Part shown: piece by piece, positions 1 through 8,031 of the stretch
Layout of the letters: every line of letters begins with the position of its first letter
Position numbering within the stretch: the stretch's first letter is position 1
DNA from: Polyangium sp. 6x1
Lineage (GTDB): Bacteria > Myxococcota_A > Polyangia > Polyangiales > Polyangiaceae
Length of the DNA stretch: 33,708 nucleotides
Assembly: GCF_029946515.1 (NCBI RefSeq)
Contig: NZ_JARZHH010000095.1
Location: 1 to 33,708, forward strand
Direction: 5' to 3'
Position numbers and translations under genes: made by a program
The notes under the pieces: model-generated
Databases searched by the model: none
Seen by the model: only the letters and a program-made list of their open reading frames with translations
What the model was told of the DNA's origin: nothing

Positions 1-1
1 T

Positions 2-598
2 GGGGCCGGCGGGGCCGGCGGCACGGGAGGCGCCGGAGGCGGCTCGTCGTCGTCCTCGGGCACGGGCGGCGCGGGCGGCTCCGGCGCGGGCGGCGCCGGC
101 GGCGCGGGCGGCGCGGGCGGAGGCGGAGGCGGACCTGTCTGCGACGACCCGGGCGCCGAGCCGAACGATACCAAGGCCACGGCAACCAAGATCGCAACCA
201 GCATCAGCTGCAGCCCCGTGACGAAGGACGCGCAGACCGGCGTGCTCGCTGGCGAAGCCGACATCGACGTCTACACATACCCGAACGGGGTCGACACCTG
301 CGCCGGTCCGGCCAAATCGTGGCTCAAGGCCTATCCGACCAAGCCCTCGACGTGGTTTTGCCTCATCCCGCACTGCGCCGGCAAGGACATCCCGGACGTC
401 CTCGAATGCCAGGACGGGCAATACTACAACATGGACGGGCTGGAAGCCTGCTGCAACCAGAACGGCGATGTGCTGATGCTCCTCCAATGCACCGTGGGCG
501 CGGGCACCGTGACGAGCTACGACGTCTACATCGATCAGCCCGGCGTGAACGAGTGCACCGAATACGGATACGAGCTCACGTTCCTGCCCCCTCCTTGA
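2..598 (+). CDS. Gly-rich surface/secreted protein, 5' partial
   Basis: The reading frame is already open at the window edge and ends at TGA 596-598. The first ~45 residues are a Gly/Ala/Ser/Thr spacer (GAGG-type repeats). It is followed by a ~150-residue domain starting CDDPGAEPNDTKATAT and containing about ten cysteines, consistent with a disulfide-bonded extracellular fold. I recognise this arrangement (Gly-rich linker, then an EPNDT-type Cys-rich domain) from many myxobacterial secreted or lipid-anchored proteins of unknown function. The signal peptide or lipobox would lie upstream of the window. It converges on the minus-strand lipoprotein gene with only 27 nt between the stop codons. 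No enzymatic motif is visible; function unknown. Confidence 0.8.
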   Translation, partial: GAGGAGGTGGAGGGSSSSSGTGGAGGSGAGGAGGAGGAGGGGGGPVCDDPGAEPNDTKATATKIATSISCSPVTKDAQTGVLAGEADIDVYTYPNGVDTCAGPAKSWLKAYPTKPSTWFCLIPHCAGKDIPDVLECQDGQYYNMDGLEACCNQNGDVLMLLQCTVGAGTVTSYDVYIDQPGVNECTEYGYELTFLPPP

Positions 599-625
599 GC
601 GGACACGATGCAATCGTGGGGGGCG

Positions 626-1765
626 TCATTTGACGTTTGATGCGCCGCGCGCTGCCCCCTCGCTCCGCAGCGCGCGGTTGTACCGCTCCACGAAACGCCT
701 CGCGTCGCTCTTCGTGAGGTTGTGGTCGTACGTCCAGCCGTCGTAGGGCGAGCCGAGGAGCCCGATCCCCGCCGCCAGCGTCGGGACCGAGAAACCCAGC
801 ATGATCCCTCCGACCGCGGGCACACGCCGGTCGGCCACCGCGGGACTGTCGGTCGCGAGGATCACCAGGCCCGCCGCCGCAGCCAGGAGCCCGAGGCTGC
901 CGACGACCGCGCCGGTCGCGCGAAGCTGCGGCGAGTGATCGCGCTGAAAATCGTCGAGCTCGTGCGAGCCGGTCCGCGCGGCATAACGACGGATGAATTC
1001 GTTTTCCGTGATGCACCGCTTTTTCGTGCAGAGCTCGAACCGGTCTCGATTCTCACGCGACTCGCGGATCTCGATCACCTCCGCTTCGTTCGCCGCGCTC
1101 CCCGGGCGCTCGGGCTCCGCCGCGCCTGCGGGGGGAGGCTCCGCGCCCTGCCCGCCGAGCGCGAACGCGACAAAGCCGCGCACGTGGCGGCGGTCGATAC
1201 GGGTGAGCTCGAGCGGATGGGGGCCCTCGTCGAACGCGACGTCCGCATTGCCGCCGGGCGCCGTCCGCTTCGCGAGCGCGATCTCCCCTTCCCCGAGCGT
1301 CGCCGAGCGGACGTAGCCAATGCCGCACGAGGCTTTCTGGCAGCACTCCGCGTAGGCCTTCGTCGCGGCCTTCTCGACGCGTTTGTGCACGTCGAAATGG
1401 TAGTAGACGTGCGACGCGCCCGGGGCACCGGCCGCGCGCGCGGCGTCCGGGGAGAGGCGCTCCGCGTCGTCGATGACGTCACTCGGGACCGGCCGCGGCT
1501 CGACATCGACGAGAGCATCCACGCAAGGGTTTGGCGCGAGCTGTTCGGCGAGCGGCCGGGGCATGACGTAGGGCGCGAGCAGGACGCGGCCGAGGAGGGT
1601 CGCGTCCTCGGAGGGCGTGAAGACGATGTGTTCGTCACGCGCGAGGGGAGCCCGCGCGCTGAACGGAGCGAACGAGCCTCCGTGCAGGGTGGGAGGGGCG
1701 TTGATCGTGCAGCCTGCGGCGGACGCCAGCGCAATGAGGGCGACGAAGCCCGAGCGTGTCTTCAT
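626..1765 (-). CDS. lipoprotein with two C-terminal membrane segments, unknown function
   Basis: A 379-residue protein. I chose the ATG at 1765 because TGGAGG lies just upstream on the minus strand and because the product then starts with a short lipoprotein signal peptide, MKTRSGFVALIALASAAGC (lipobox SAAGC, Cys19). The frame stays open to 1813, but the extra residues would bury the signal. The middle is a charged periplasmic domain with several cysteines (a CCQKASCG cluster). Near the C-terminus are two hydrophobic segments (VVGSLGLLAAAAGLVILA and VGGIMLGFSVPTLAAGIGLL) followed by a short YDGWTYDHNL tail. This shape (lipoprotein with two late membrane helices) is common among myxobacterial hypothetical proteins. 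No enzyme family recognised. Confidence 0.8.
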   Translation of the reverse strand: MKTRSGFVALIALASAAGCTINAPPTLHGGSFAPFSARAPLARDEHIVFTPSEDATLLGRVLLAPYVMPRPLAEQLAPNPCVDALVDVEPRPVPSDVIDDAERLSPDAARAAGAPGASHVYYHFDVHKRVEKAATKAYAECCQKASCGIGYVRSATLGEGEIALAKRTAPGGNADVAFDEGPHPLELTRIDRRHVRGFVAFALGGQGAEPPPAGAAEPERPGSAANEAEVIEIRESRENRDRFELCTKKRCITENEFIRRYAARTGSHELDDFQRDHSPQLRATGAVVGSLGLLAAAAGLVILATDSPAVADRRVPAVGGIMLGFSVPTLAAGIGLLGSPYDGWTYDHNLTKSDARRFVERYNRALRSEGAARGASNVK

Positions 1766-1894
1766 GGTCCTCCAGGGCTCGGTGAGAGCGAGCCGCTTCC
1801 ACGGTGCGGTCACGGGCGCTTACATGCCGCTTACATCCTCCCCGCTCGAAGGGTCGACGACGCCGGGCCGAGCCGCGCGTTCGCGCTCGCCGGA

Positions 1895-4774
1895 TCAGCA
1901 GAAATCGATCGAGAGGTCGGAGGAGAAAAAGTAGCCGAGGTCGTTCCCCACGAGGACCTCGCGCAGGCCGAGATCACGCATGCGGGTCAGCATGACGTGG
2001 AGGCGATTGCGCGCGGCGTCCGCCAGCATCCGCTCGCCGGGCCAGCCGATCTCGATGAGCTGCTCGAACGAGATGGGGCGGGCCCGCGCGGCGAGGTGGG
2101 ACTGCGCGAGCGCGACGAGGAGGCGCCGCATCACCGGCCGATTCGCGCACGCGACGCGTGGCCCCTTCGGCGGCTCGAACCAGCGGCCGGTGGCGTCGAG
2201 CCGCAGGACGAGGGGCGCCGCGGGGGCCGGGGACGCGTGTGTCGCGAGCGCGCTGCCGAGGAGGCGCGCGAGGACGCGTAGCTCCGTGACCCACCGAGCG
2301 CCCGCGCCGTTCGCGGTCGCGAGCACGGCGCCGAGCCTTCGATGGGCGCCGCCTTCGAGCTCGGCCGCGGCCGCGCTGTCGCCGTTCGTCCGAGCGCGCT
2401 GGGCCTCGGCCAGATCGAGGAAGCCTTTGCAGATCTCGAGCGCTGGCAGGTGCGTGTCGGCCCCCGCGTCGGGGTCGCGCTCGGCCGCTGCGAGCAGCTC
2501 CCGCGCCTCGTCGATGTGGCCGACCGCGGCCTCGAGCATGCTCGCGACGACCGTGACGAGCCTGGCGTAGACGTGCCGGCCGAGCGCGCGCACCCGCGGG
2601 AGCGTCTCGCCCAGCTCCAGCCGCGCCTCGAGCGGGCGCCCCTGCTCGAAGAGCACGACCGCTCCGCACGCCATCGCGGCCACCTCCAGGGTGTGCTCGC
2701 CGGCCGCGCGCGCCGCGTCCCGGGCCTCGCGGTAGCGAAGGGACGCCTCCCCCGGATCGCCGGCCTCGAGCGCGGCGTGCCCGAGGCCGAGCAAGAGGCG
2801 CGGGGGCGGCGCGAGGCCGAGCGCCCGGGCGTGCGCGAGCGCCTGATCGGCGTAGGCGCGCGCGGCTTCGAGCTCCCCGGCGTCGAGGTGCACGTACATG
2901 AGCTCGAGGCGCATGCTCAGCTCGAAGGGGGCTTCCCCGACGTCGCGGAAGCGCTCGAGCGCCTGCTCGACGAGCTGCCGCGCCCGCGGTTGCTCACCGC
3001 GCAGGCGGGCGACGAAGCCGAGCATCGCATACGCGAGACCTTCGAGGCGGCGGTCGCCGACGTCGCTCGCGAGGCGCCGCGCGTGCTCGGCGGCGCTCTG
3101 GCTCCCGTCGAAGCGCCCGCGCAGGAGCAGGACGAGCGCGAGGAACCGCCGAGCGAGCGACTCGAGCGACACGTCCTTCGCGCGCACGGCGAGCGCCACG
3201 GCCTCGTCGAAATCGCGCTCGCTCACGTCGAGCCTCGCGACGCGCCAGGCCACGCGCCCGCGGGCGATCAGCGCATGCCCGCGGACGCGCGGATCCACCT
3301 CGGCCGCCGAGGGATGTGCGAGCGCTTCGTCGAGCCAGAAGAGGTGCGCCGACGGCGATCCGTCGTGCCAGCGCGGCTCCTCGAGCGCCACGAGGATCCG
3401 GAGCGCGGCCTCCACGTCGTTCGGCGCGCTCGACGAGAGGCCTCGACGCACGACCGCGAGCAGGTTCTCGCGCTCGACGAGCAGCCGCCGCGCAGCCGTG
3501 CGCGGATCCTTGCGTGTGAGCGCCGCGGCGCGCTCGGCGTACGCGAGGAAGTAGCGCGTGTGGCGCTCGAAGACCGCGGCCCGTCCCGCCGATGCCGCGA
3601 GCCTCTCCTCGGCGTACTTGCGCACGCTCAGGTACATCGTGAGCCCCGGCTCGCCTTTGCCGTCGCCATACGGCGCGTGGATCAGGAGCGACTTGTCGCG
3701 CAGCGCCTGCAAGGCCTCGAGCGCGTCATCCCCGCCAGGATCGAGCACCGCTTCGGCGGCGTCGGCGCCGATGCGGCCGTGAAAAACCGCGCATTGCGCG
3801 AAAGCTTCCTGCTCCCACGGTTCGAGCAGCTCCCACGACCAATCGATCGCGTCGCGCAGGGTCGACCGGCGGCCGGCGGCCTTGCCCCGTCGCCCGAGGA
3901 CGTCGATGCGCCGCTCGAGACGCTCGAGCAGCTCGGCGGGCGTGAGCGTGCCGAAGCGCGCGGCCGCGAGCTCGATGGCGAGCGGGAGTCCGTCGAGTTC
4001 CCGCAGGAGGCGCGCCACGACGGGCGCTTCGGCCGGCGTCGGGTCGTACGAGGGGTACACCTCGCGGACGCGCACGATCCACAAAGCGACGGCTTCGCTG
4101 CCGTCGAGATCGTCCTGCTCGGGCAACGACAGCGGTGCGAGCTCGTGCACGACCTCCCCCGGGATGCGCAGTCGCTCGCGGCTCGTGACGAGGAGCTGGA
4201 GCTCGGGGATGGATGCGAGCCACGCGCCCGCTGTCGCTTCCGCTTGTTCGACGACGTGCTCGAAATGGTCGAGCACCAGGAGCGCGGGCCCGAATGCCGC
4301 GAGGGCTCGGATCATCCGCGCCATCAACTCGCGCTCGCCGGCCCCTTCGGGCTCGGGCACGCCGATCGCACGCGCGACGGCGGCGCGAATCCCAGAGGCC
4401 CCGCGCGCGCCTTCGAGATCGCAGAAGGCGACGCGCAGCGGCTCGTCACGGGAGGGATCTTCGAGCTTTGCAGCGATACGCGCCGCGAGCGCGGTCTTGC
4501 CGATCCCCGCGGTGCCCGTGAGCGTGACGAGCGGCGTCCCTTCGGCGAGGAGCTGCTCGACGCGGGCGAGATCGGCGCTCCGGCCGACGAACCCGCGTTC
4601 GCCGAAACGCGGCCGGCCTCGGAGGGCGCGTTCTTGCTCGGGAGGGCGCATCGCGGCCGCACCCGAGGCGTCCGCATGGGAAGGGGGCCGCGTACGGCTC
4701 GACATCGCGGCAGCCGCCGCTTTCGTCAGCCGCAGCGATGAGCGAACGCGTCCTCTCGTCACGTTGGATGCCAA
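1895..4774 (-). CDS. AfsR/LuxR-type ATPase regulator with TPR region and C-terminal winged helix
   Basis: A 959-residue signal-transduction ATPase. An FVGR motif (62-65) precedes the P-loop GTAGIGKT (87-94), a Walker B LLVLDHFEHV (Asp169), TSRERLRIPGE, and GLPLAIELAA near 262-271, the standard signature of NB-ARC/STAND regulators such as AfsR and MalT relatives. Residues ~400-830 are Ala/Leu/Glu-rich helical repeats of TPR type. The last ~100 residues (LVLRLDATGRWFEPP ... SFEQLIEIGWPGERMLADAARNRLHVMLTRMRDLG ... LGYFF) resemble the OmpR/SARP winged helix, which usually sits at the N-terminus of SARP proteins. The start is uncertain: the longest frame begins with TTG at 4774, and ATG codons lie at 4705 and 4651; none has a good ribosome site. 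Regulated genes are unknown. Confidence 0.85.
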   Translation of the reverse strand: MASNVTRGRVRSSLRLTKAAAAAMSSRTRPPSHADASGAAAMRPPEQERALRGRPRFGERGFVGRSADLARVEQLLAEGTPLVTLTGTAGIGKTALAARIAAKLEDPSRDEPLRVAFCDLEGARGASGIRAAVARAIGVPEPEGAGERELMARMIRALAAFGPALLVLDHFEHVVEQAEATAGAWLASIPELQLLVTSRERLRIPGEVVHELAPLSLPEQDDLDGSEAVALWIVRVREVYPSYDPTPAEAPVVARLLRELDGLPLAIELAAARFGTLTPAELLERLERRIDVLGRRGKAAGRRSTLRDAIDWSWELLEPWEQEAFAQCAVFHGRIGADAAEAVLDPGGDDALEALQALRDKSLLIHAPYGDGKGEPGLTMYLSVRKYAEERLAASAGRAAVFERHTRYFLAYAERAAALTRKDPRTAARRLLVERENLLAVVRRGLSSSAPNDVEAALRILVALEEPRWHDGSPSAHLFWLDEALAHPSAAEVDPRVRGHALIARGRVAWRVARLDVSERDFDEAVALAVRAKDVSLESLARRFLALVLLLRGRFDGSQSAAEHARRLASDVGDRRLEGLAYAMLGFVARLRGEQPRARQLVEQALERFRDVGEAPFELSMRLELMYVHLDAGELEAARAYADQALAHARALGLAPPPRLLLGLGHAALEAGDPGEASLRYREARDAARAAGEHTLEVAAMACGAVVLFEQGRPLEARLELGETLPRVRALGRHVYARLVTVVASMLEAAVGHIDEARELLAAAERDPDAGADTHLPALEICKGFLDLAEAQRARTNGDSAAAAELEGGAHRRLGAVLATANGAGARWVTELRVLARLLGSALATHASPAPAAPLVLRLDATGRWFEPPKGPRVACANRPVMRRLLVALAQSHLAARARPISFEQLIEIGWPGERMLADAARNRLHVMLTRMRDLGLREVLVGNDLGYFFSSDLSIDFC

Positions 4775-4811
4775 GGACCGATGCTACGACCGCTGCATCG
4801 CGCGGGAAAGG

Positions 4812-4833
4812 ATGTTCCTCACCCCAGGAACAT
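4812..4833. promoter_or_regulatory. 8-bp perfect inverted repeat between two minus-strand genes
   Basis: ATGTTCCT and AGGAACAT form a perfect 8-bp stem around a 6-nt loop (CACCCC), in the 104-nt gap between the BNR-repeat gene (stop 4879) and the start of the large regulator (4774). No T-run follows on either strand, so it is not a classical intrinsic terminator. It could be an operator for the downstream regulator gene or a Rho-independent-like pause site. Confidence 0.4.
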
Positions 4834-4878
4834 GAGCATTCTCGTCTGAACCGTGCTTCCGCTGCCGCCGCCGCCGAC

Positions 4879-6057
4879 CTATGACGCGAAGCGTACGGAA
4901 TAGATGGGCGGCAGGTTGTTGGCGACGGTCGTAAAGCCCTCTCCGCCATCATCGCTCACGTAGAGGTTGCCCGTGGTGGTGCCGAAAGCCACAGCGCCGT
5001 CTTTGTTGGCGAGCGCGTGGCGGAAGATGACGTCGTAGGCTTGCTCTTGGGGCAAACCGCGGCGGAGTTGCTCCCAGGTCTCACCGCCGTCCGTCGTGCG
5101 CGCCACGAAGAGCGCGCCGTCGAGGGCCGTTCGCTGCTGGTCCGACTTCCCGGGCACGACCCACGCCGTGCGTCCGTTCTTCGCGTCCGCGGTGATGGGG
5201 AAGCCGAAATGCACGCCTTGTTCTGGGCGGCTCACCTTGCGCCAGCTCTTTGCGCCGTCGCTGCTGTAGTAGATACCGACGTGATTCTGCTGCCAGACAT
5301 GGTCGGGATCGCCCTCGCATTGATCGATGTAATGCGTATCGTGGCCCCACTCGGCGTCTGGTTCGGGCGTGTGATCGAGCCGCATGCCCTGGTTGCGCGG
5401 TTGCCAGGTCTCTCCACCGTCCGCTGTTTCGATGACGCCGGCCGTGGACACGGCGACGAGCATTCGCTTCGGGTCGCGCGGGTCCACCACGATGGAGTGG
5501 ATGCCCGGGGCGAACTCCCCCCCCTCGGAGGCCGGCGTGCCAAACCATTTCGTCTCGCCTTTGCCCTCGCCGCTGAACAGGTCGCCGCCGCGTGATTCGT
5601 GGTTCCAGAGCGGCCGGTTGAGCTCGAAGGAGCCGCCGCCGTCGCGGCTGACGAACAAGCCGCCAGGGATGGTGCCCACATAGACCGCGCCGCCCGGGCC
5701 GAAGCCGATGATCCAGAGCTTCTGTACCGTGGCCGGGCGCGTGACGATCTTGATACCGACGCCGAAGTCGCTGCCGGCGTCTTCGTACATGTCCTGGCCG
5801 ATGTAGCGAGCGCCCTCGGGATACTTGATCTGGGCGGGGTTGTCGTTCCAGGTCTCGCCTTCATCCGTGGAGACGGACAGCTTGGCTCCCCAATGGCCGA
5901 AGCCGAGCAGCGCCCAGAGTTTGCCTGTGTAGGGATCACGCGCGACATAGTTGACGCCGCCGCCGGCATGGCCCGCGAGCCGCGGCTTCCACGAGCCGTT
6001 CTGTTTTTCGACGATGAACGTGCCTTTGCGCGTGCCTACCAGGATACGGCTTGCCAT
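4879..6057 (-). CDS. BNR/Asp-box beta-propeller protein (sialidase-like fold)
   Basis: A 392-residue protein made of repeated Asp boxes: SVSTDEGETW, FVSRDGGGSF, IETADGGETW, YYSSDGAKSW, RTTDGGETW and YVSDDGGEGF, about six in all, enough for a single six- or seven-bladed propeller of the sialidase/sortilin-like BNR superfamily. No signal peptide is seen, so it is probably cytoplasmic and not a secreted sialidase. The ATG at 6057 lies one base after the stop of the ThiS/MoaD-like gene. Its ribosome site (GGAGGG) is formed by the two terminal Gly codons of that gene, so the two are almost certainly translationally coupled. Pairing of this kind of propeller with a small ubiquitin-like carrier is something I recall from other genomes; the biochemical role is unknown. 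Catalytic sialidase residues (Arg triad, FRIP motif) are not evident. Confidence 0.88.
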   Translation of the reverse strand: MASRILVGTRKGTFIVEKQNGSWKPRLAGHAGGGVNYVARDPYTGKLWALLGFGHWGAKLSVSTDEGETWNDNPAQIKYPEGARYIGQDMYEDAGSDFGVGIKIVTRPATVQKLWIIGFGPGGAVYVGTIPGGLFVSRDGGGSFELNRPLWNHESRGGDLFSGEGKGETKWFGTPASEGGEFAPGIHSIVVDPRDPKRMLVAVSTAGVIETADGGETWQPRNQGMRLDHTPEPDAEWGHDTHYIDQCEGDPDHVWQQNHVGIYYSSDGAKSWRKVSRPEQGVHFGFPITADAKNGRTAWVVPGKSDQQRTALDGALFVARTTDGGETWEQLRRGLPQEQAYDVIFRHALANKDGAVAFGTTTGNLYVSDDGGEGFTTVANNLPPIYSVRFAS

Positions 6058-6058
6058 T

Positions 6059-6337
6059 TCACCCTCCGCTCAACGCTTGCAGAATGTGGACCTCGTCGTC
6101 GGCAGCGACTGCGTCTGTGAGTCCCTTACGGTCGCGGATCATCTGCTTGCCGACGAAAATGTTGACGTGCGTCCGCAACCGGCCACGCTCGTCGCAGATG
6201 TAGAAACCAATGCCGGGCGCGAGCCTCTCCAGGGCCGCGACGACCTCACCTGCTGTCGACGCCTCGACGAGGATGGATTGACCTTCGAGATGCGGGAAGA
6301 AGGTGTAGAGGTGACGCGTCAGGTGGACAGACGGCAT
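6059..6337 (-). CDS. ThiS/MoaD-family sulfur-carrier-like protein
   Basis: A 92-residue protein with the size, beta-grasp pattern and C-terminal diglycine (VHILQALSGG, then stop) of ThiS/MoaD ubiquitin-like carriers. Typical internal features are an early LTRHLYTFFPHLEG beta hairpin, AGEVVAALERLAPG helix, NIFVGKQMIRDRKGL and the DEVHILQALSGG tail. In this family the terminal Gly is adenylated by an E1-like enzyme and thiocarboxylated to deliver sulfur; no E1-like or molybdopterin or thiamine gene lies in the window. The start ATG at 6337 has only a weak ribosome site. It is the first gene of a two-gene unit with the BNR propeller 1 nt downstream. It could be a dedicated modifier or sulfur donor for an unknown reaction in which the propeller is the partner. 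Confidence 0.85.
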   Translation of the reverse strand: MPSVHLTRHLYTFFPHLEGQSILVEASTAGEVVAALERLAPGIGFYICDERGRLRTHVNIFVGKQMIRDRKGLTDAVAADDEVHILQALSGG

Positions 6338-6430
6338 GGTGGGCTTGCCGTACTCCCGCGTTTGTCGCGCGTCAATTGGTTTTACGAGGGACGTTCGAGA
6401 GAGACAGCCCGAGAAAGGGGCGGCGGTAGG

Positions 6431-7945
6431 CTACTGGCCCGGATAGGCTATCCAGAGGCCTGCGCGTTCGGGCGTGCGCACGGCGTAGACGACGCCGAGC
6501 TCGGGCCATTTGATCTCGCTGGATTCGCTGACGCCCGTATCGACGTCGATCTGCTCTCCGGTCTCCGGGATCCAGGTCGTGAGGGTGCCTGCCCCGCGTG
6601 TGTCGTCCCAGTCGTGAACGTAGTGGAGGACGCGCACCAGGGGGAACTGCGTCTGGAGGTGGACGCCCGGGACCCGAAGCGCTTCGGTCAGCGTCGCATT
6701 GTCAAGCACGACGAGCGTCCCAAGATCCTCGTGCGGGTCCGTGAGCGTGGGGACATACCCCCCCATCAGTGCCGGTCTCTCCCAGTAGCCCTCGAGGACC
6801 GGAGAAAAACCGCCCTCGGGCGACCATTTTCCCAGCGTACTGGTCACGCCGTCGTAATCGAGATCGAGCACAACGCCGCCCTCCTTGTTCGGCCAAATCC
6901 ACCAGTTTGGCCTCGGATTCGTCCCGACGAACACGGGCTCGCCGGCCTCCGGGATGGCCCAGAGCTCGCGCATCTTCCCTGGCTCCTCGCGCTCGAAGAA
7001 AAGCCACGGGTTCGAAAGGCCGCGGAAGGCAAGCACGGACGTGACCCCGGTGGAGAAGAGGCGTGTCTCCCCCGTCGCCCGCTCCAGGACCCCGAGCACG
7101 CCGGCCGCGCAGTCGTCCCGGTAGGTGAGCCTCTGCGGGCTCTCGCCGATGGCGTAAAAAGGTTTGCACGGCGCGGCCGTCGTGGGGACGGCGATGGGCC
7201 CGGGGTCCCCAGGCTTGAGCACCCAGAGACCCTTCGCATTCACATAAGCCGCCTCCTCTCCGTCATGCGAGACCGCGACCTCGGTGATGCCATCGCCCGC
7301 GGCTTGTAAGAAGTTCCCCTTGCTATCGCGCACGACCAGGCTCCCGCCCTCGACCAACCAGAACTTCTGCCCCCTGAATTCCCAGAAGCTCGCGTTTTCG
7401 GCGATCGTCTGCACCGAGCCGGCCCAGGGATCGATCGTCACGACCTCACCGGACGTCGTCCGCACGGCGTAGGCCTCAGGCCCGGCCCCGAAGAGTTCCT
7501 CCAACGGCGCTTCGACCGAGGGCACGCGCATGACCTCCACGCAGGACGCGTCGAAGATGCGCAGGTCCCCGCTCTCGGCCCCGAGATCTCCCTCGAGCGT
7601 CAGGATCCGAGCCGGGCGAGGGTCGGCGAAGGCCCCGTCGGCGTTGGCGATGAGGCTTGGCTCTTTCGTGTGGTAAAAGAATGCCTTGCCCAGCGAGCAG
7701 GTGCGCTGTTCGTCGCCCGCGAGCGAGACCACGACCACCTCGTCATCCCCCGGCCCGAGCTCGTGTTGCGCCACGACGAACGCCCCGTCCTGCTGCGATC
7801 CTCCGACGAGGAGCCCGTGAAAGAGGCCACCTGCGTGCCTCTCGGGGCTGCGCTCGATCTCGACCTCGGGCCCGCAACCGCTGCACACGAGGAGCAGCGA
7901 CCCGGCAGCCCACAAAAACCGTCGCATCCTTCCACCATTCTCCAA
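6431..7945 (-). CDS. propeller-like lipoprotein, tandem paralogue 1
   Basis: A 504-residue lipoprotein. I place the start at TTG 7945 because a GGAGG site lies 6 nt upstream and because the same leader and LENG frame occur in the neighbouring paralogue; an in-frame ATG at 7927 is the alternative. The signal peptide (MRRFLWAAGSLLLVCSGC) has a lipobox ending at Cys. The mature part is rich in short beta strands (repeated phrases such as SGEVVTIDPWAGSVQTI, GLWVLKPGDPGPIAVPT, GTLVVLDNATLTEALRVPGVH), suggesting a TolB/WD40-like propeller. The end WPELGVVYAVRTPERAGLWIAY is almost the same in the paralogue. The two genes are collinear over their length and are a tandem duplication. Function unknown; likely anchored in the periplasm or on the surface. 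Confidence 0.82.
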   Translation of the reverse strand: MENGGRMRRFLWAAGSLLLVCSGCGPEVEIERSPERHAGGLFHGLLVGGSQQDGAFVVAQHELGPGDDEVVVVSLAGDEQRTCSLGKAFFYHTKEPSLIANADGAFADPRPARILTLEGDLGAESGDLRIFDASCVEVMRVPSVEAPLEELFGAGPEAYAVRTTSGEVVTIDPWAGSVQTIAENASFWEFRGQKFWLVEGGSLVVRDSKGNFLQAAGDGITEVAVSHDGEEAAYVNAKGLWVLKPGDPGPIAVPTTAAPCKPFYAIGESPQRLTYRDDCAAGVLGVLERATGETRLFSTGVTSVLAFRGLSNPWLFFEREEPGKMRELWAIPEAGEPVFVGTNPRPNWWIWPNKEGGVVLDLDYDGVTSTLGKWSPEGGFSPVLEGYWERPALMGGYVPTLTDPHEDLGTLVVLDNATLTEALRVPGVHLQTQFPLVRVLHYVHDWDDTRGAGTLTTWIPETGEQIDVDTGVSESSEIKWPELGVVYAVRTPERAGLWIAYPGQ

Positions 7946-7957
7946 GAAACACCTCCA
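7938..7957 (-). promoter_or_regulatory. conserved leader and ribosome-binding site of paralogue 1
   Basis: Twenty bases here are identical to 9620-9639, at the same place relative to the paralogous gene. Read on the minus strand the block holds GGAGG, a 6-nt spacer and the TTG start. Identity between the two copies across the translation start, with divergence just outside it, supports the TTG as the real start. Confidence 0.6.
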
Positions 7958-8031
7958 TCGAAATCGTGAGTCGCCGCGGTAGGGCGCGGCCAGCGGAATC
8001 CGGTCATGTACCGTTCCACCAGAGCAGCCGC

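Noticed and set aside
722-4741. Long plus-strand open frames (722-2281 and 2342-4741) opposite the lipoprotein and the ATPase regulator
   Set aside because: They are antisense shadows caused by high GC; their translations are Arg/Glu/Ala-rich and without motifs, while the minus-strand products have clear domains.
4879-6057. The BNR protein as a secreted sialidase
   Set aside because: No signal peptide, no FRIP motif and no Arg triad; Asp boxes alone only show the propeller fold.
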